From assembly GCF_023091155.1 (NCBI RefSeq), contig NZ_JAHWXK010000001.1, positions 1-64,000 on the forward strand: DNA of 64,000 nt, written 5' to 3'. Positions within the stretch are counted from its first letter, which is position 1, and every line of letters begins with the position of its first letter. Made by a program: the position numbers and the translations under genes. The notes under the pieces were generated by a model, which saw only the letters and a program-made list of their open reading frames with translations, did not search any database and had not been told where the DNA came from. The DNA comes from Microbacterium sufflavum. GTDB taxonomy: Bacteria; Actinomycetota; Actinomycetes; Actinomycetales; Microbacteriaceae. Below are positions 15,937-25,322 of the stretch, piece after piece.

Positions 15937-17522
15937 GCCGCGTCGTCGTGATCGGTGCCGGTGTCGCGGGGCTCGCGACCGCGGGGCTCCTCGCCCGCGA
16001 CGGGCACGGGGTCGTGGTGCTGGAGCGCAACGACCGGGTGGGCGGACGCGCCGGAACGCTCGAACGCGAGGGCTTCCGCTTCGACTCCGGCCCCTCGTGG
16101 TACCTGATGCCGGAGGTGTTCGACCACTTCTTCCGGATGATGGGCACCAGCACCGAGGAGCAGCTCGACCTGACGCTGCTCGACCCCGGGTACCGCGTCT
16201 TCCGCGCACCGGAGTCGGCGGAGGGCGCTGTCACCGTTCCCGCGGGCCGCGATGCCGTCCGACGACTGTTCGACGACCTCGAGCCGGGCTCCGCTGCCAC
16301 GCTCGACCGCTACCTCGACTCGGCGTACCACGCGGGCACCATGGCGCAGCGCTACTTCCTCTACAACCCGTTCACCCGCACGCGCTCCCTCGCGGCCCCG
16401 GAAGTGCTGCGCGCCCTCCCCCGCCTGTTCTCCCTCCTGGGAACCCGACTCCAGTCGTTCGCCGCCCGGCGCTTCCGCCACCCCGTGCTCCGGCAGATCC
16501 TGGGCTACCCGGCGGTCTTCCTCGGCACCGATCCGCGCAGCGCCCCCGCGATGTACCACCTCATGAGCGCGCTCGACCTCGATCAGGGCGTGCTGTACCC
16601 GCAGGGCGGATTCTGGCGCGTGGTCGAGCGGATCGCGGCCCTGGCCGAGGACTCGGGCGTCCGCATCGTGACGGGAGCCGAGGTCACCGGCATCCTCACG
16701 CGGGACGACAGCGCCGGGACGCACGTGTGGGGCGTGGGGTGGACGGACCCCAACGGAGACCAGCACGTGGAAGAGGCGGACATCGTGGTGTCCGGCGCCG
16801 ACCTGCACCACACGGAGACCGCGCTGCTGCCGCCGTCGCTGCAGTCGTACCCCGAGTCGTGGTGGGCGCGGCGGACAAGCGGGCCCGGCGGGGTGCTGGT
16901 CATGCTCGGGGTACGGGGATCGCTGCCGCAGCTGCCGCACCACTCCCTGTTCTTCACCGACGACTGGGACGCGAACTTCGACGCGATCTTCGGGCGCACC
17001 CCGCAGATCCCCGCACCGGCATCGACGTACGTGTGCCGCCCGAGCGCGACCGACGCCGACGTCGCGCCCCCCGACCACGAGAACCTCTTCGTCCTCGTCC
17101 CGGTGCCCGCCGATGTCGACCTCGGCCATGGCGGATCGGACGGATCCGGCTCGCCGCAGATCGAAGCGGCCGCCGACGCCGCGATCGACATGATCTCCTC
17201 GTGGGCGGGGATCCCGGACCTGCGCGAACGCATCGTGGTGCGCGAGACCGTGGGACCTGCCGACTTCCACGACGACTACCACTCCTGGCGCGGCGGAATG
17301 CTGGGCCCGGCGCACACCCTGTCGCAGAGCGCGATGTTCCGCGCGCAGAACGCGTCGCGCCGAGTCCGCGGACTGTACTACGCGGGCGCCACGACGGCGC
17401 CCGGGGTCGGCGTGCCGATGTGCCTGATCAGCGCGGAGCTGGTGCTCAAGCGCATCCGCGGCGACCACTCGCCCGGTCCCCTCCCCGAACCCGCGCCCTC
17501 GGAACGGACGGCCCGGCCGTGA
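15933..17522 (+). CDS. crtI: Phytoene desaturase (lycopene-forming)
   Basis: FAD-dependent four-step desaturation of phytoene to lycopene. The 529-residue protein opens with the dinucleotide motif 'VVVIGAGVAGLATAGLLARDGH' and 'LERNDRVGGRAGT', has the 'SGPSWYLMPEVFDHFF' substrate segment, and closes with the CrtI signature 'LYYAGATTAPGVGVPMCLISAELV'. Length is normal. It overlaps crtB (ATGA) and crtYe (GTGA). Confidence 0.95.
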   Translation: MSRVVVIGAGVAGLATAGLLARDGHGVVVLERNDRVGGRAGTLEREGFRFDSGPSWYLMPEVFDHFFRMMGTSTEEQLDLTLLDPGYRVFRAPESAEGAVTVPAGRDAVRRLFDDLEPGSAATLDRYLDSAYHAGTMAQRYFLYNPFTRTRSLAAPEVLRALPRLFSLLGTRLQSFAARRFRHPVLRQILGYPAVFLGTDPRSAPAMYHLMSALDLDQGVLYPQGGFWRVVERIAALAEDSGVRIVTGAEVTGILTRDDSAGTHVWGVGWTDPNGDQHVEEADIVVSGADLHHTETALLPPSLQSYPESWWARRTSGPGGVLVMLGVRGSLPQLPHHSLFFTDDWDANFDAIFGRTPQIPAPASTYVCRPSATDADVAPPDHENLFVLVPVPADVDLGHGGSDGSGSPQIEAAADAAIDMISSWAGIPDLRERIVVRETVGPADFHDDYHSWRGGMLGPAHTLSQSAMFRAQNASRRVRGLYYAGATTAPGVGVPMCLISAELVLKRIRGDHSPGPLPEPAPSERTARP

Positions 17523-17869
17523 CCGGCGCGATCTACCTCGGCGCCCTGTTGGTGTCGCTCGGGTGCATGCTGCTGCTGGACTGGCGCTTCCGCCTGTTCT
17601 TCTGGCGCGACGCGTTCGCGGCGGCGGTCGTGACGCTTCTCGGGGTGGCGTTCTTCCTTGTGTGGGACGTGGCGGGCATCGCCGCCGGGATCTTCTTCCG
17701 CGGTGAGGCGGTGATCGCGACGGGCATCGTCCTCGCCCCGGAGCTGCCGATCGAGGAGCCGGTCTTCCTGGTGTTTCTGGTCGTGTGCACCATGGTCCTG
17801 TACGGCGGTGCCGTGCGGCTCGTGGAGCGTCGCCGCGCACGGCCGCCCCACGCGGAGGCCGCCCGATGA
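17519..17869 (+). CDS. crtYe: Lycopene cyclase domain protein, first subunit (CrtYe type)
   Basis: A 116-residue membrane protein with three hydrophobic segments and the heterodimeric lycopene cyclase signature 'PELPIEEPVFLVFLVV' including the PxEE element. Two such small subunits (CrtYe plus CrtYf) act together to form the epsilon or gamma ionone ends of C50 carotenoids in actinobacteria. The start is the GTG overlapping the crtI stop. Whether the cyclase is epsilon- or gamma-specific cannot be told from the sequence. Confidence 0.88.
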   Translation: MTGAIYLGALLVSLGCMLLLDWRFRLFFWRDAFAAAVVTLLGVAFFLVWDVAGIAAGIFFRGEAVIATGIVLAPELPIEEPVFLVFLVVCTMVLYGGAVRLVERRRARPPHAEAAR

Positions 17870-18225
17870 CGTATCTGCAGCTGTCCGCCGTGTTCCTGGC
17901 CGTCGCCGCGACGGGCGGCCTCGTCGCCGCGCTCGTGGCCCGGCGCGGTCCCCACGCCGGCGCTCTGGCCGCCACCGCCCTGACCCTCCTGGCGCTCACG
18001 GCCGTGTTCGACACCGTCATGATCGCGACCGGGCTCTTCCACTACTCCCCCGCACATCTCGTCGGCGTACACATCGGTCTCGCTCCGCTGGAGGACTTCG
18101 CCTATCCGGTCGCCGCGGTGCTGCTGCTGCCCGCCGTGTGGACCGCCCTGCGGGCGCGACGTTCCCGTAGGGGGACCTCGGCCGCGGCGACCGCAGCCGC
18201 CACCGAACGGGAGGAGCGCGCATGA
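17866..18225 (+). CDS. crtYf: Lycopene cyclase domain protein, second subunit (CrtYf type)
   Basis: A 119-residue membrane protein with three hydrophobic segments and the companion signature 'DTVMIATGLFHYSPAHLVGVHIGLAPLEDFAYPV'. Here the PLEDF element replaces the PIEE of the first subunit, as expected for the pair. A short basic/Ala-rich tail ends the chain. It overlaps crtYe by four bases and crtEb by four bases. Confidence 0.88.
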   Translation: MTYLQLSAVFLAVAATGGLVAALVARRGPHAGALAATALTLLALTAVFDTVMIATGLFHYSPAHLVGVHIGLAPLEDFAYPVAAVLLLPAVWTALRARRSRRGTSAAATAAATEREERA

Positions 18226-19115
18226 GCCGGGCGTCCGTGCCGCGCACGGGAGTCGGACACGACATCGCGCAGATCCTCCTGTCGTCGCGGCCCATCAGCT
18301 GGATCAACACCGCCTTCCCGTTCGCCGCCGCCTACCTGCTCAGCACGCGCGAGATCGACCCCACGTTCGTCATCGGCACGCTGTACTTCCTCATCCCCTA
18401 CAACCTGGCGATGTACGGCATCAACGACGTGTTCGACTACGCGTCCGACCTGGCGAACCCGCGCAAGGGCGGGATCGAGGGAGCACTGCTGTCGCCGCGC
18501 ATCCACCGCGCCACCCTGTGGGCCGCTGCCGCGACCAACGTGCCGTTCCTCGTCTACCTGTTCGCGGTCGGCAACCCTGCGTCGTGGTGGTGGCTCGCGG
18601 TGAGCGTGTTCGCGGTGATCGCCTACTCCGCGCCGGTGCTGCGCTTCAAGGAACGGCCGTTCCTCGACTCGATCACGTCGAGCACCCACTTCGTCAGCCC
18701 GGCCATCGTCGGCCTCGCCCTCGCGGGAGCTCCGGTCTCGGCGGCGACCGTGGTCACGCTCGGCGCGTTCTTCCTGTGGGGCATGGCAGCGCACGCGTTC
18801 GGCGCCGTGCAGGACGTGGGGCCGGACCGCGAGGGCGGCATCTCGTCCATCGCCACCGTGATCGGAGCCCGAGCCACCGTGCGCCTCGCGATCGGCCTCT
18901 GGGCGGTGGCGGGGGTCGCAATGCTCCTCACGCCCTGGCCCGGCCCCCTCGCGGCGGTACTCGCCGTGCCCTACATCGTGAACGCCGCACCGTGGTGGAA
19001 CGTCACCGATGACACCTCCGGCAGGACCAACCGCGCCTGGCGCCGCTTCATCGCCCTCAACTACATCGCCGGCTTCCTCGCCACGATGATCCTCATCCTC
19101 GCCTGGGTCTCCTGA
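18222..19115 (+). CDS. crtEb: UbiA-type prenyltransferase, lycopene elongase
   Basis: Adds two C5 units to lycopene, giving a C50 skeleton (flavuxanthin type). The 297-residue protein has the UbiA superfamily aspartate motif in 'NLAMYGINDVFDYASDLANPRKGGIEG' and the second in 'GAVQDVGPDREGGISSIATVIG', with about eight membrane segments. Its place after crtYe-crtYf matches the decaprenoxanthin and sarcinaxanthin clusters of other actinobacteria. The final product here (decaprenoxanthin or sarcinaxanthin type) is undetermined. Confidence 0.9.
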   Translation: MSRASVPRTGVGHDIAQILLSSRPISWINTAFPFAAAYLLSTREIDPTFVIGTLYFLIPYNLAMYGINDVFDYASDLANPRKGGIEGALLSPRIHRATLWAAAATNVPFLVYLFAVGNPASWWWLAVSVFAVIAYSAPVLRFKERPFLDSITSSTHFVSPAIVGLALAGAPVSAATVVTLGAFFLWGMAAHAFGAVQDVGPDREGGISSIATVIGARATVRLAIGLWAVAGVAMLLTPWPGPLAAVLAVPYIVNAAPWWNVTDDTSGRTNRAWRRFIALNYIAGFLATMILILAWVS

Positions 19116-19161
19116 CTCCGACACCCCCGCGACGACCCCACCTCCTCCCGAAAGGAACCCG

Positions 19162-21348
19162 ATGTCCCGCCCCGCCGAAACGCCGACCCCGCCGTCCCGA
19201 GAGCGCGTCCGTCGCCACTCGTGGCTGCGGGTCTTCCTCCCGGTCCTGCTGATCCTGGTGTGGCTGGCCGGGGCGTCGTTCGGTGGCCCCCTGTTCGGCA
19301 AGGTCGACGAGGTCTCCTCGAACGACCAGACCACGTACCTGCCCGAATCGGCCGACGCGACCACCGTGCAACAGCTCCTGGGCGAGTTCAACGACAGCGA
19401 CGCGATCCCGGCCATCGCGGTGTTCACCTCGGACCAGGAGCTGACGCAGACCGAGCTCGACGCGATCAGCGATGCGGTCGCCGACGCTCCGTCGGTCGAG
19501 GGCGTCGCGGACGACGTCTCGCCCGCGCTCCCCTCCGACGACGGGAAGGCCGTGCAGGCGTTCATCCCGATCGAGGGCGACGCGGAACTCGCCGATACCA
19601 CCACGGCGCTCGGCGAGGAGTTGCGCGCGGCGGTCCCCGACGGGGTCACGGTCTACATCACCGGACCGGCCGGTTTCAGCGCCGACCTGGTCGCCGGCTT
19701 CTCGGGCATCGACGGCCTCCTGCTCGGGGTGGCGCTGCTGGCGGTCCTCGTGATCCTCGTCCTGGTCTACCGGTCGTTCCTGCTGCCCCTCGTCGTGCTG
19801 TCCACGAGTCTGTTCGCGCTGTGCGTCGCGCTCCTGGTGGTGTGGTGGCTGGCGAAGTGGGAGATCCTGCTGCTGAGCGGACAGACCCAGGGCATCCTGT
19901 TCATCCTCGTGATCGGCGCCGCGACCGACTATGCGCTGCTCCTCGTCGCCCGCTTCCGTGAAGAGCTGCGCGTCGCGCAGGACAAGGGCGTCGCGCTGCG
20001 GGCCGCGTGGAAGGGCTCGGTCGAGCCGATCGTCGCGTCAGGCGGCACCGTGATCGCCGGACTGCTGTGCCTGCTGCTCAGCGACCTGAAGTCGAACAGC
20101 ACGCTGGGGCCGGTCGCCGCGATCGGCATCGTGTTCGCGATGCTGTCGGCGCTCACACTGCTCCCGTCGTTGCTGCTGCTCTTCGGGCGCGCGGTGTTCT
20201 GGCCCCGCCGGCCCCGTTTCGAGCCCGAGGTCGTCGCGGAGGAGCACGGCATGCGCACCACCGGGCTGTGGGCTCGCCTCGCCGGCGCGGTGAAGAAGCG
20301 CCCCAGGGTGATCTGGATCGTGACGACGCTCGTGCTCCTGGCCGGAGCCGCCGGAGTCACCCAGCTCGACGCGGTGGGAGTGCCGCAGTCCGACCTCGTG
20401 CTCGGAGCGTCTGAGGCGCGCGACGGGCAGGTCGCGCTGGGCGAGCACTTCCCCGGCGGGTCGGGCAGCCCGGTGTCGGTCGTGGTCGACGAGGAGCGCA
20501 TGCAGGACGCGGCGGACGTGCTCCTGGCCAACGATGGGATCGACGGGGTCACGGTGACCGCCGCCGACTCCCCGAGCGGCTCCGCGCCGATCGACGAGGA
20601 CGGGATCACGGCGGTCGGCCCTCCGGGGACCCCCGCCCCGGATCCCACGGTCGTGGACGGTCAGGTGCTGCTGCAGGGGACCCTGACCGACGCAGCGGAC
20701 TCCGCCGAGGCTGCCGCGACGGTGCGGGAGCTGCGCGTCGAGCTCGACGACCTCGGTGCGATCGTGGGCGGCGTCACGGCCACATCGGTCGACACGAACG
20801 ATGCCTCGATCCACGACCGCAACCTCATCATCCCGGTGATCCTGCTCGTGATCATGCTGATCCTGATGCTGCTGCTCCGGTCGATCCTCGCCCCGGTGCT
20901 GCTGATCCTGACCACGGTGCTGTCGTTCGGAACCGCGCTCGGCGTGTCCGCGCTCGTGTTCAACGGGATCTTCGCGTTCCCCGGCGCCGACCCGGCCGTC
21001 CCGCTCTACGGCTTCGTGTTCCTCGTGGCCCTGGGCATCGACTACAACATCTTCCTGATGACCCGCGTGCGCGAGGAGTCGAAGCAGCACGGAACACGCG
21101 AGGGCATCCTGCGCGGGCTCTCGATCACCGGGGGCGTCATCACCTCTGCCGGCCTCGTGCTCGCCGCGACGTTCGCTGCCCTCTCGGTGATCCCGATCCT
21201 GTTCCTCGTGCAGCTCGCGTTCATCGTCGCGTTCGGCGTCCTGCTCGACACGTTCGTCGTGCGCTCGCTGCTCGTGCCCGCTCTCACGTACGACATCGGG
21301 AAGGCCATCTGGTGGCCGTCCGCGCTGTGGCGCCGCGGGAAGCCGTGA
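19162..21348 (+). CDS. MMPL family transporter at the end of the carotenoid cluster
   Basis: A 728-residue RND-type integral membrane protein with the MMPL double layout. TM1 (about 17-38) leads to an extracytoplasmic domain, then a TM cluster (about 180-340, with 'GAATDYALLLVARFREELR'). TM7 begins around 375, followed by a second extracytoplasmic domain and a second TM cluster ('LGIDYNIFLMTRVREES', about 555-710). The Asp-Tyr pairs in both clusters are the proton-relay positions of the family. It starts 46 bases after crtEb with the Shine-Dalgarno AAAGGAA. Corynebacterium glutamicum also has an MMPL gene inside its crt operon, so a link to carotenoid or lipid placement in the membrane is plausible but unproven. 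Confidence 0.88.
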   Translation: MSRPAETPTPPSRERVRRHSWLRVFLPVLLILVWLAGASFGGPLFGKVDEVSSNDQTTYLPESADATTVQQLLGEFNDSDAIPAIAVFTSDQELTQTELDAISDAVADAPSVEGVADDVSPALPSDDGKAVQAFIPIEGDAELADTTTALGEELRAAVPDGVTVYITGPAGFSADLVAGFSGIDGLLLGVALLAVLVILVLVYRSFLLPLVVLSTSLFALCVALLVVWWLAKWEILLLSGQTQGILFILVIGAATDYALLLVARFREELRVAQDKGVALRAAWKGSVEPIVASGGTVIAGLLCLLLSDLKSNSTLGPVAAIGIVFAMLSALTLLPSLLLLFGRAVFWPRRPRFEPEVVAEEHGMRTTGLWARLAGAVKKRPRVIWIVTTLVLLAGAAGVTQLDAVGVPQSDLVLGASEARDGQVALGEHFPGGSGSPVSVVVDEERMQDAADVLLANDGIDGVTVTAADSPSGSAPIDEDGITAVGPPGTPAPDPTVVDGQVLLQGTLTDAADSAEAAATVRELRVELDDLGAIVGGVTATSVDTNDASIHDRNLIIPVILLVIMLILMLLLRSILAPVLLILTTVLSFGTALGVSALVFNGIFAFPGADPAVPLYGFVFLVALGIDYNIFLMTRVREESKQHGTREGILRGLSITGGVITSAGLVLAATFAALSVIPILFLVQLAFIVAFGVLLDTFVVRSLLVPALTYDIGKAIWWPSALWRRGKP

Positions 21349-21368
21349 CGACGGGATCGCGGGAAGGG

Positions 21369-21442
21369 TGCCCTCGACAGGATTCGAACCTGCGACCTGC
21401 CCTTTAGGAGAGGGCTGCTCTATCCTGCTGAGCTACGAGGGC
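21369..21442 (-). tRNA. tRNA-Arg (anticodon CCT)
   Basis: Minus-strand 74-nt cloverleaf: acceptor GCCCTCG/CGAGGGC, D-arm with AGCTCAGCAGGATAGAGC, anticodon arm GCCCT-CTCCTAA-AGGGC giving CCT (reads AGG), T-arm CAGGTTCGAATCCTG, discriminator A. It lies 20 bases past the MMPL gene on the opposite strand. Confidence 0.95.
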
Positions 21443-21490
21443 GCGCACCCAGTCTACGGGACCGGGATGCGCGCCCTCGGCCGCTCAGGG

Positions 21491-21988
21491 TCAGGCCGCG
21501 AGGGCGAGGTACGGCTCCCACCGCGGGTCGCTCCGCTCGGACCCCCGCACCGTCCAGGCGGTGCCGTGGGGTGGGCGCGGCGTGAACCGCAGCTGCCACC
21601 GCATCTCCTGCGGCGTGCGATTGCTCTTGAGGTTGTTGCACCGCAGGCAGCACGCGACGAGGTTCTCCCACGAGTCCGCTCCCCCGCGCGACCGGGGCAG
21701 GACGTGGTCGATGGTCGATGCCGACTTGCCGCAGTAGCCGCAGCGGTGGTCGTCGCGGCGGAGCACCCCGCGCCGGGTGACCGGAACACGTCGCCCGGTC
21801 GGCACCCGCACGTAGCGGGACAGGATGATCACGGCTGGCCGGTCGTAGACACCGTGCGTCCCCCAGACGGGGTCGTCTTCGACGCGCTCGATCACGGTCG
21901 CTTTCTCATTCATGACCAGGACCAGTGCTCGCTTGAACGACACGATCGCCAGCGGTTCGTACCCGGCGTTCAGGACCAGTGTGCGCAT
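21491..21988 (-). CDS. HNH endonuclease family protein
   Basis: A 165-residue protein with an N-terminal 'LVLNAGYEPLAIVSFKRALVLV' domain common to stand-alone actinobacterial HNH proteins and a C-terminal HNH domain. The latter has zinc cysteines C-x2-C in 'RCGYCGK', the catalytic 'STIDHVLPRSRGGADSWENLV' and the second pair in 'CCLRCNNLKSNRTP'. Such single-copy chromosomal HNH proteins are widely conserved. Their substrate is unknown, though a DNA repair or processing role is usually assumed. No inteins, introns or phage genes are nearby. Confidence 0.9.
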   Translation of the reverse strand: MRTLVLNAGYEPLAIVSFKRALVLVMNEKATVIERVEDDPVWGTHGVYDRPAVIILSRYVRVPTGRRVPVTRRGVLRRDDHRCGYCGKSASTIDHVLPRSRGGADSWENLVACCLRCNNLKSNRTPQEMRWQLRFTPRPPHGTAWTVRGSERSDPRWEPYLALAA

Positions 21989-22293
21989 TCGTCATCCTCT
22001 CGATCCGCCGGGACGGCTTCCCGGCACTCTCGACTCACACGGCATCGCACAGGCGGTGGAGTGCACGCAGGGACGAAAAAAGGCGCTGTCTAGAGACAGC
22101 GCCTTTCGCGCGCGGCAGGACCGCGGCATCCCTGCGGGCGATGCTGAAGGACGTGACGACCGAGGGCATCCATGGTTCGGATGGTCGGTATTCGCTCCAT
22201 CAGCCTCTCCCGCCTGTTCGACGACGGGTTCAGGCTAACCCATCCCACAGGGGGCAGGGCGCAACAGCGGGTGAACGATCGGAGGTGTGTCCG
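21989..22293. other. Intergenic region between HNH and M23 genes
   Basis: About 300 bases with no credible gene. The only clear element is the terminator at 22081-22104; the promoter of the HNH gene should lie between that hairpin and 21989. Confidence 0.5.
22081..22104 (-). terminator. Strong terminator for the M23 peptidase transcript
   Basis: Perfect 10-bp stem AGGCGCTGTC/GACAGCGCCT, 4-base loop, followed on the minus strand by six T residues. Three As on the other side allow weaker plus-strand function. Confidence 0.85.
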
Positions 22294-23160
22294 TCAGCCG
22301 GCGTTGATCGAGAGCCAGTTGCCCGGCTCCACCAGGCCGCCGTTGATCCACACCTCGAAGTGCAGGTGGTTCGCGGTCGAACGTCCCGTGCTGCCGACGT
22401 AGCCGATGAGCTGACCGGCCGCGACGCTCTGGCCGGCCTGCACCTGACGCGAGCCGTAGAGCATGTGGCCGTACGTGGTCTGCACGCGCTGGCCGCCGAT
22501 GACGCTGTCGAGCATGACGCACACGCCGTAGCCGCCGATGTTCTCGGCCGAAGCCCGGACGACGCCGGCCGCAGCCGCGTAGATCGGGGTGCCCGCGGGT
22601 GCGAGCATGTCGATGCCGTTGTGACCGCCGCCGATGGTGCGGCTGACGTGCCACGAGCCGAGCGGCAGCGGATAGCGCACCTCGCCGGAGCCCGGCGCGG
22701 TGAGCGCGTAGCCGGCCGTGTTGAAGCGACCGCCCGACGACGAAGCCGCAGCGGTGGCGGCGGCCGCGGCGCGAGCGGCAGCGGCCTCCTCGGCCTTCTT
22801 CTTCGCGATCTCGTCGGGAGTCGTCGCGCTGAAGGTGCCGCGCACGACAGGAGCGGAGGTCGCCTCGGAAGCGACGACCAGCGACTGCGCGTCGACCGCG
22901 GCGAGCTGCTGCACCGTCGTGGTGGCGGCATCGGCCGGCTTGGATGCGGCGTAGGCGGGAAGCGCGACGGCGGCGACCAGTGCACCGACGGCACCGAAGA
23001 TCGCCACCGACCGGAGAGGCTTGACCACCTTTCGCGCCGTCACCTTCGGTGGGGTGCGGCGAGCCGGAACTCGATCTTCAGGTGTCTTCTCGGTCGGTTC
23101 GATGTCTGCGGCCAAAACGTGGTCCTCCTGGGCCTTCGCACCTCGGGTGTGCTGGCTCAT
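22294..23160 (-). CDS. M23 family metallopeptidase (LytM type), membrane-anchored
   Basis: Probable peptidoglycan endopeptidase acting outside the membrane. The 288-residue protein has a charged cytoplasmic N-terminus, one membrane or uncleaved signal segment (about 52-72, 'VAIFGAVGALVAAVALPAYAA'), an Ala/Lys-rich linker, and a C-terminal LytM domain (about 165-288). The zinc ligands are complete: HxxxD in 'GHNGIDM' and HxH in 'NHLHFEV'. I chose the ATG at 23160 (preceded by GAGGAG) over the upstream in-frame start. Hydrolytic cell-wall remodelling is inferred from the family and the intact active site. Confidence 0.9.
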   Translation of the reverse strand: MSQHTRGAKAQEDHVLAADIEPTEKTPEDRVPARRTPPKVTARKVVKPLRSVAIFGAVGALVAAVALPAYAASKPADAATTTVQQLAAVDAQSLVVASEATSAPVVRGTFSATTPDEIAKKKAEEAAAARAAAAATAAASSSGGRFNTAGYALTAPGSGEVRYPLPLGSWHVSRTIGGGHNGIDMLAPAGTPIYAAAAGVVRASAENIGGYGVCVMLDSVIGGQRVQTTYGHMLYGSRQVQAGQSVAAGQLIGYVGSTGRSTANHLHFEVWINGGLVEPGNWLSINAG

Positions 23161-23396
23161 CGGCGCTCTCCTCGATGGCGCGGATGGGGAATCGGGTACA
23201 AGAGTCATCCGTGCCGAGAAGACGATGAGCCTGAAGGCGTATCTTCGCGGTCCATCCCCAACGGGCTTCTTCGCTGAGGACCTGACCGAGGTTACCGGAA
23301 GATAACGATCATGTCACCCTGGGAAACTGGCAATCCTCGGTGAGGCCGTCCCACGCCCCGAGACGGTGCGCGACGAACCGCGATTCTGCGGCGCGA

Positions 23397-24098
23397 TCAG
23401 GCCGGTTCGCCCACCAGGAAGATGTGCGACGCGAGCTCGACGGGAAGCTCGAGCCCCTCGTCCTTGCCGTCCATCTGGATGAGGACGTAGCCCTCGTTGA
23501 ACCGGAAGTCACCGCGCGCCCCCGGTACGACGCCCGCATCGCGCAGCTGCTCCAGCAGCTCGGGGTCGACCTGCGCGGGCTCGGCCAGACGACGCACCGT
23601 GCCCTCGACGGGCTCGCCCGCCGCGTTCAGACGCTGCACCAGACCGACGACGCCCTCATCGAACGTCCGGGCCGGGAGGTCGCCGAGCTGATCCAGACCG
23701 GGGATCGGATTGCCGTAGGGCGACTCCGTGGGATGCCCGAGCAGCTCGACGAGGCGGCGCTCCACCTGCTCGCTCATCACGTGCTCCCAGCGGCAGGCCT
23801 CTTCGTGCACGAACGCCCAGTCGAGTCCGATCACATCCGACAGCAGGCGCTCGGCGAGACGGTGCTTGCGCATCACGTCGACCGCCTTGCGGCGACCGGC
23901 GTCGGTGAGCTCGAGCGTACGATCCTCGGAGACCACGACGAGCCCGTCGCGCTCCATCCGCCCGACCGTCTGCGACACGGTCGGTCCGGAGTGGCCGAGC
24001 CGCTCGGAGATGCGCGCGCGCAGCGGCACGATGTTCTCCTCCTCGAGTTCGAGGATGGTGCGGAGATACATCTCCGTGGTGTCGATCAGATCGGTCAT
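23397..24098 (-). CDS. ideR: Iron-dependent repressor of the DtxR/IdeR family
   Basis: Fe(II)-activated repressor of iron acquisition. The 233-residue protein follows the three-domain IdeR plan: winged helix (1-72, 'DLIDTTEMYLRTILELEEENIVPLRARISERLGHSGPTVSQTV'), dimerisation/metal domain (73-140, with 'MRKHRLAERLL' and 'EEACRWEHVMSEQVERRL' containing the Cys-Glu-His metal ligands), and a C-terminal SH3-like domain (about 150-233). Metal-site spacing matches IdeR/DtxR rather than MntR. A possible iron box lies 20-33 bases before its start, suggesting autoregulation. Confidence 0.92.
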   Translation of the reverse strand: MTDLIDTTEMYLRTILELEEENIVPLRARISERLGHSGPTVSQTVGRMERDGLVVVSEDRTLELTDAGRRKAVDVMRKHRLAERLLSDVIGLDWAFVHEEACRWEHVMSEQVERRLVELLGHPTESPYGNPIPGLDQLGDLPARTFDEGVVGLVQRLNAAGEPVEGTVRRLAEPAQVDPELLEQLRDAGVVPGARGDFRFNEGYVLIQMDGKDEGLELPVELASHIFLVGEPA

Positions 24099-24118
24099 GT
24101 GCGGGCCCTCCGAAGTTC

Positions 24119-24131
24119 TTAGGCAAGCCTA
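24119..24131. promoter_or_regulatory. Putative iron box (DtxR/IdeR operator)
   Basis: TTAGGCAAGCCTA, with symmetric TAGGC/GCCTA arms, matches the core of the DtxR-family operator. It overlaps a TAGGCT hexamer that could be the -10 of ideR and lies between ideR and serC. Confidence 0.55.
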
Positions 24132-24187
24132 CATTCCCGCGGGGACATCGGATCGACAGCAGGCGGGGCGGCCCCGTGCGCTCCCCC

Positions 24188-25312
<1,125 letters not shown>

Positions 25313-25322
25313 GCGCCGGGAC

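Noticed and set aside
21491..21988. HNH protein as part of a mobile intron or phage
   Set aside because: No intron, intein, terminase or phage genes nearby; the N-terminal domain is that of chromosomal stand-alone HNH proteins.
23161..23396. Possible c-di-AMP (ydaO) riboswitch upstream of the M23 peptidase gene
   Set aside because: Such switches often precede actinobacterial cell-wall hydrolases, but the leader lacks the conserved GGGTGAA and other core blocks in order. It remains an ordinary 5' leader on present evidence.
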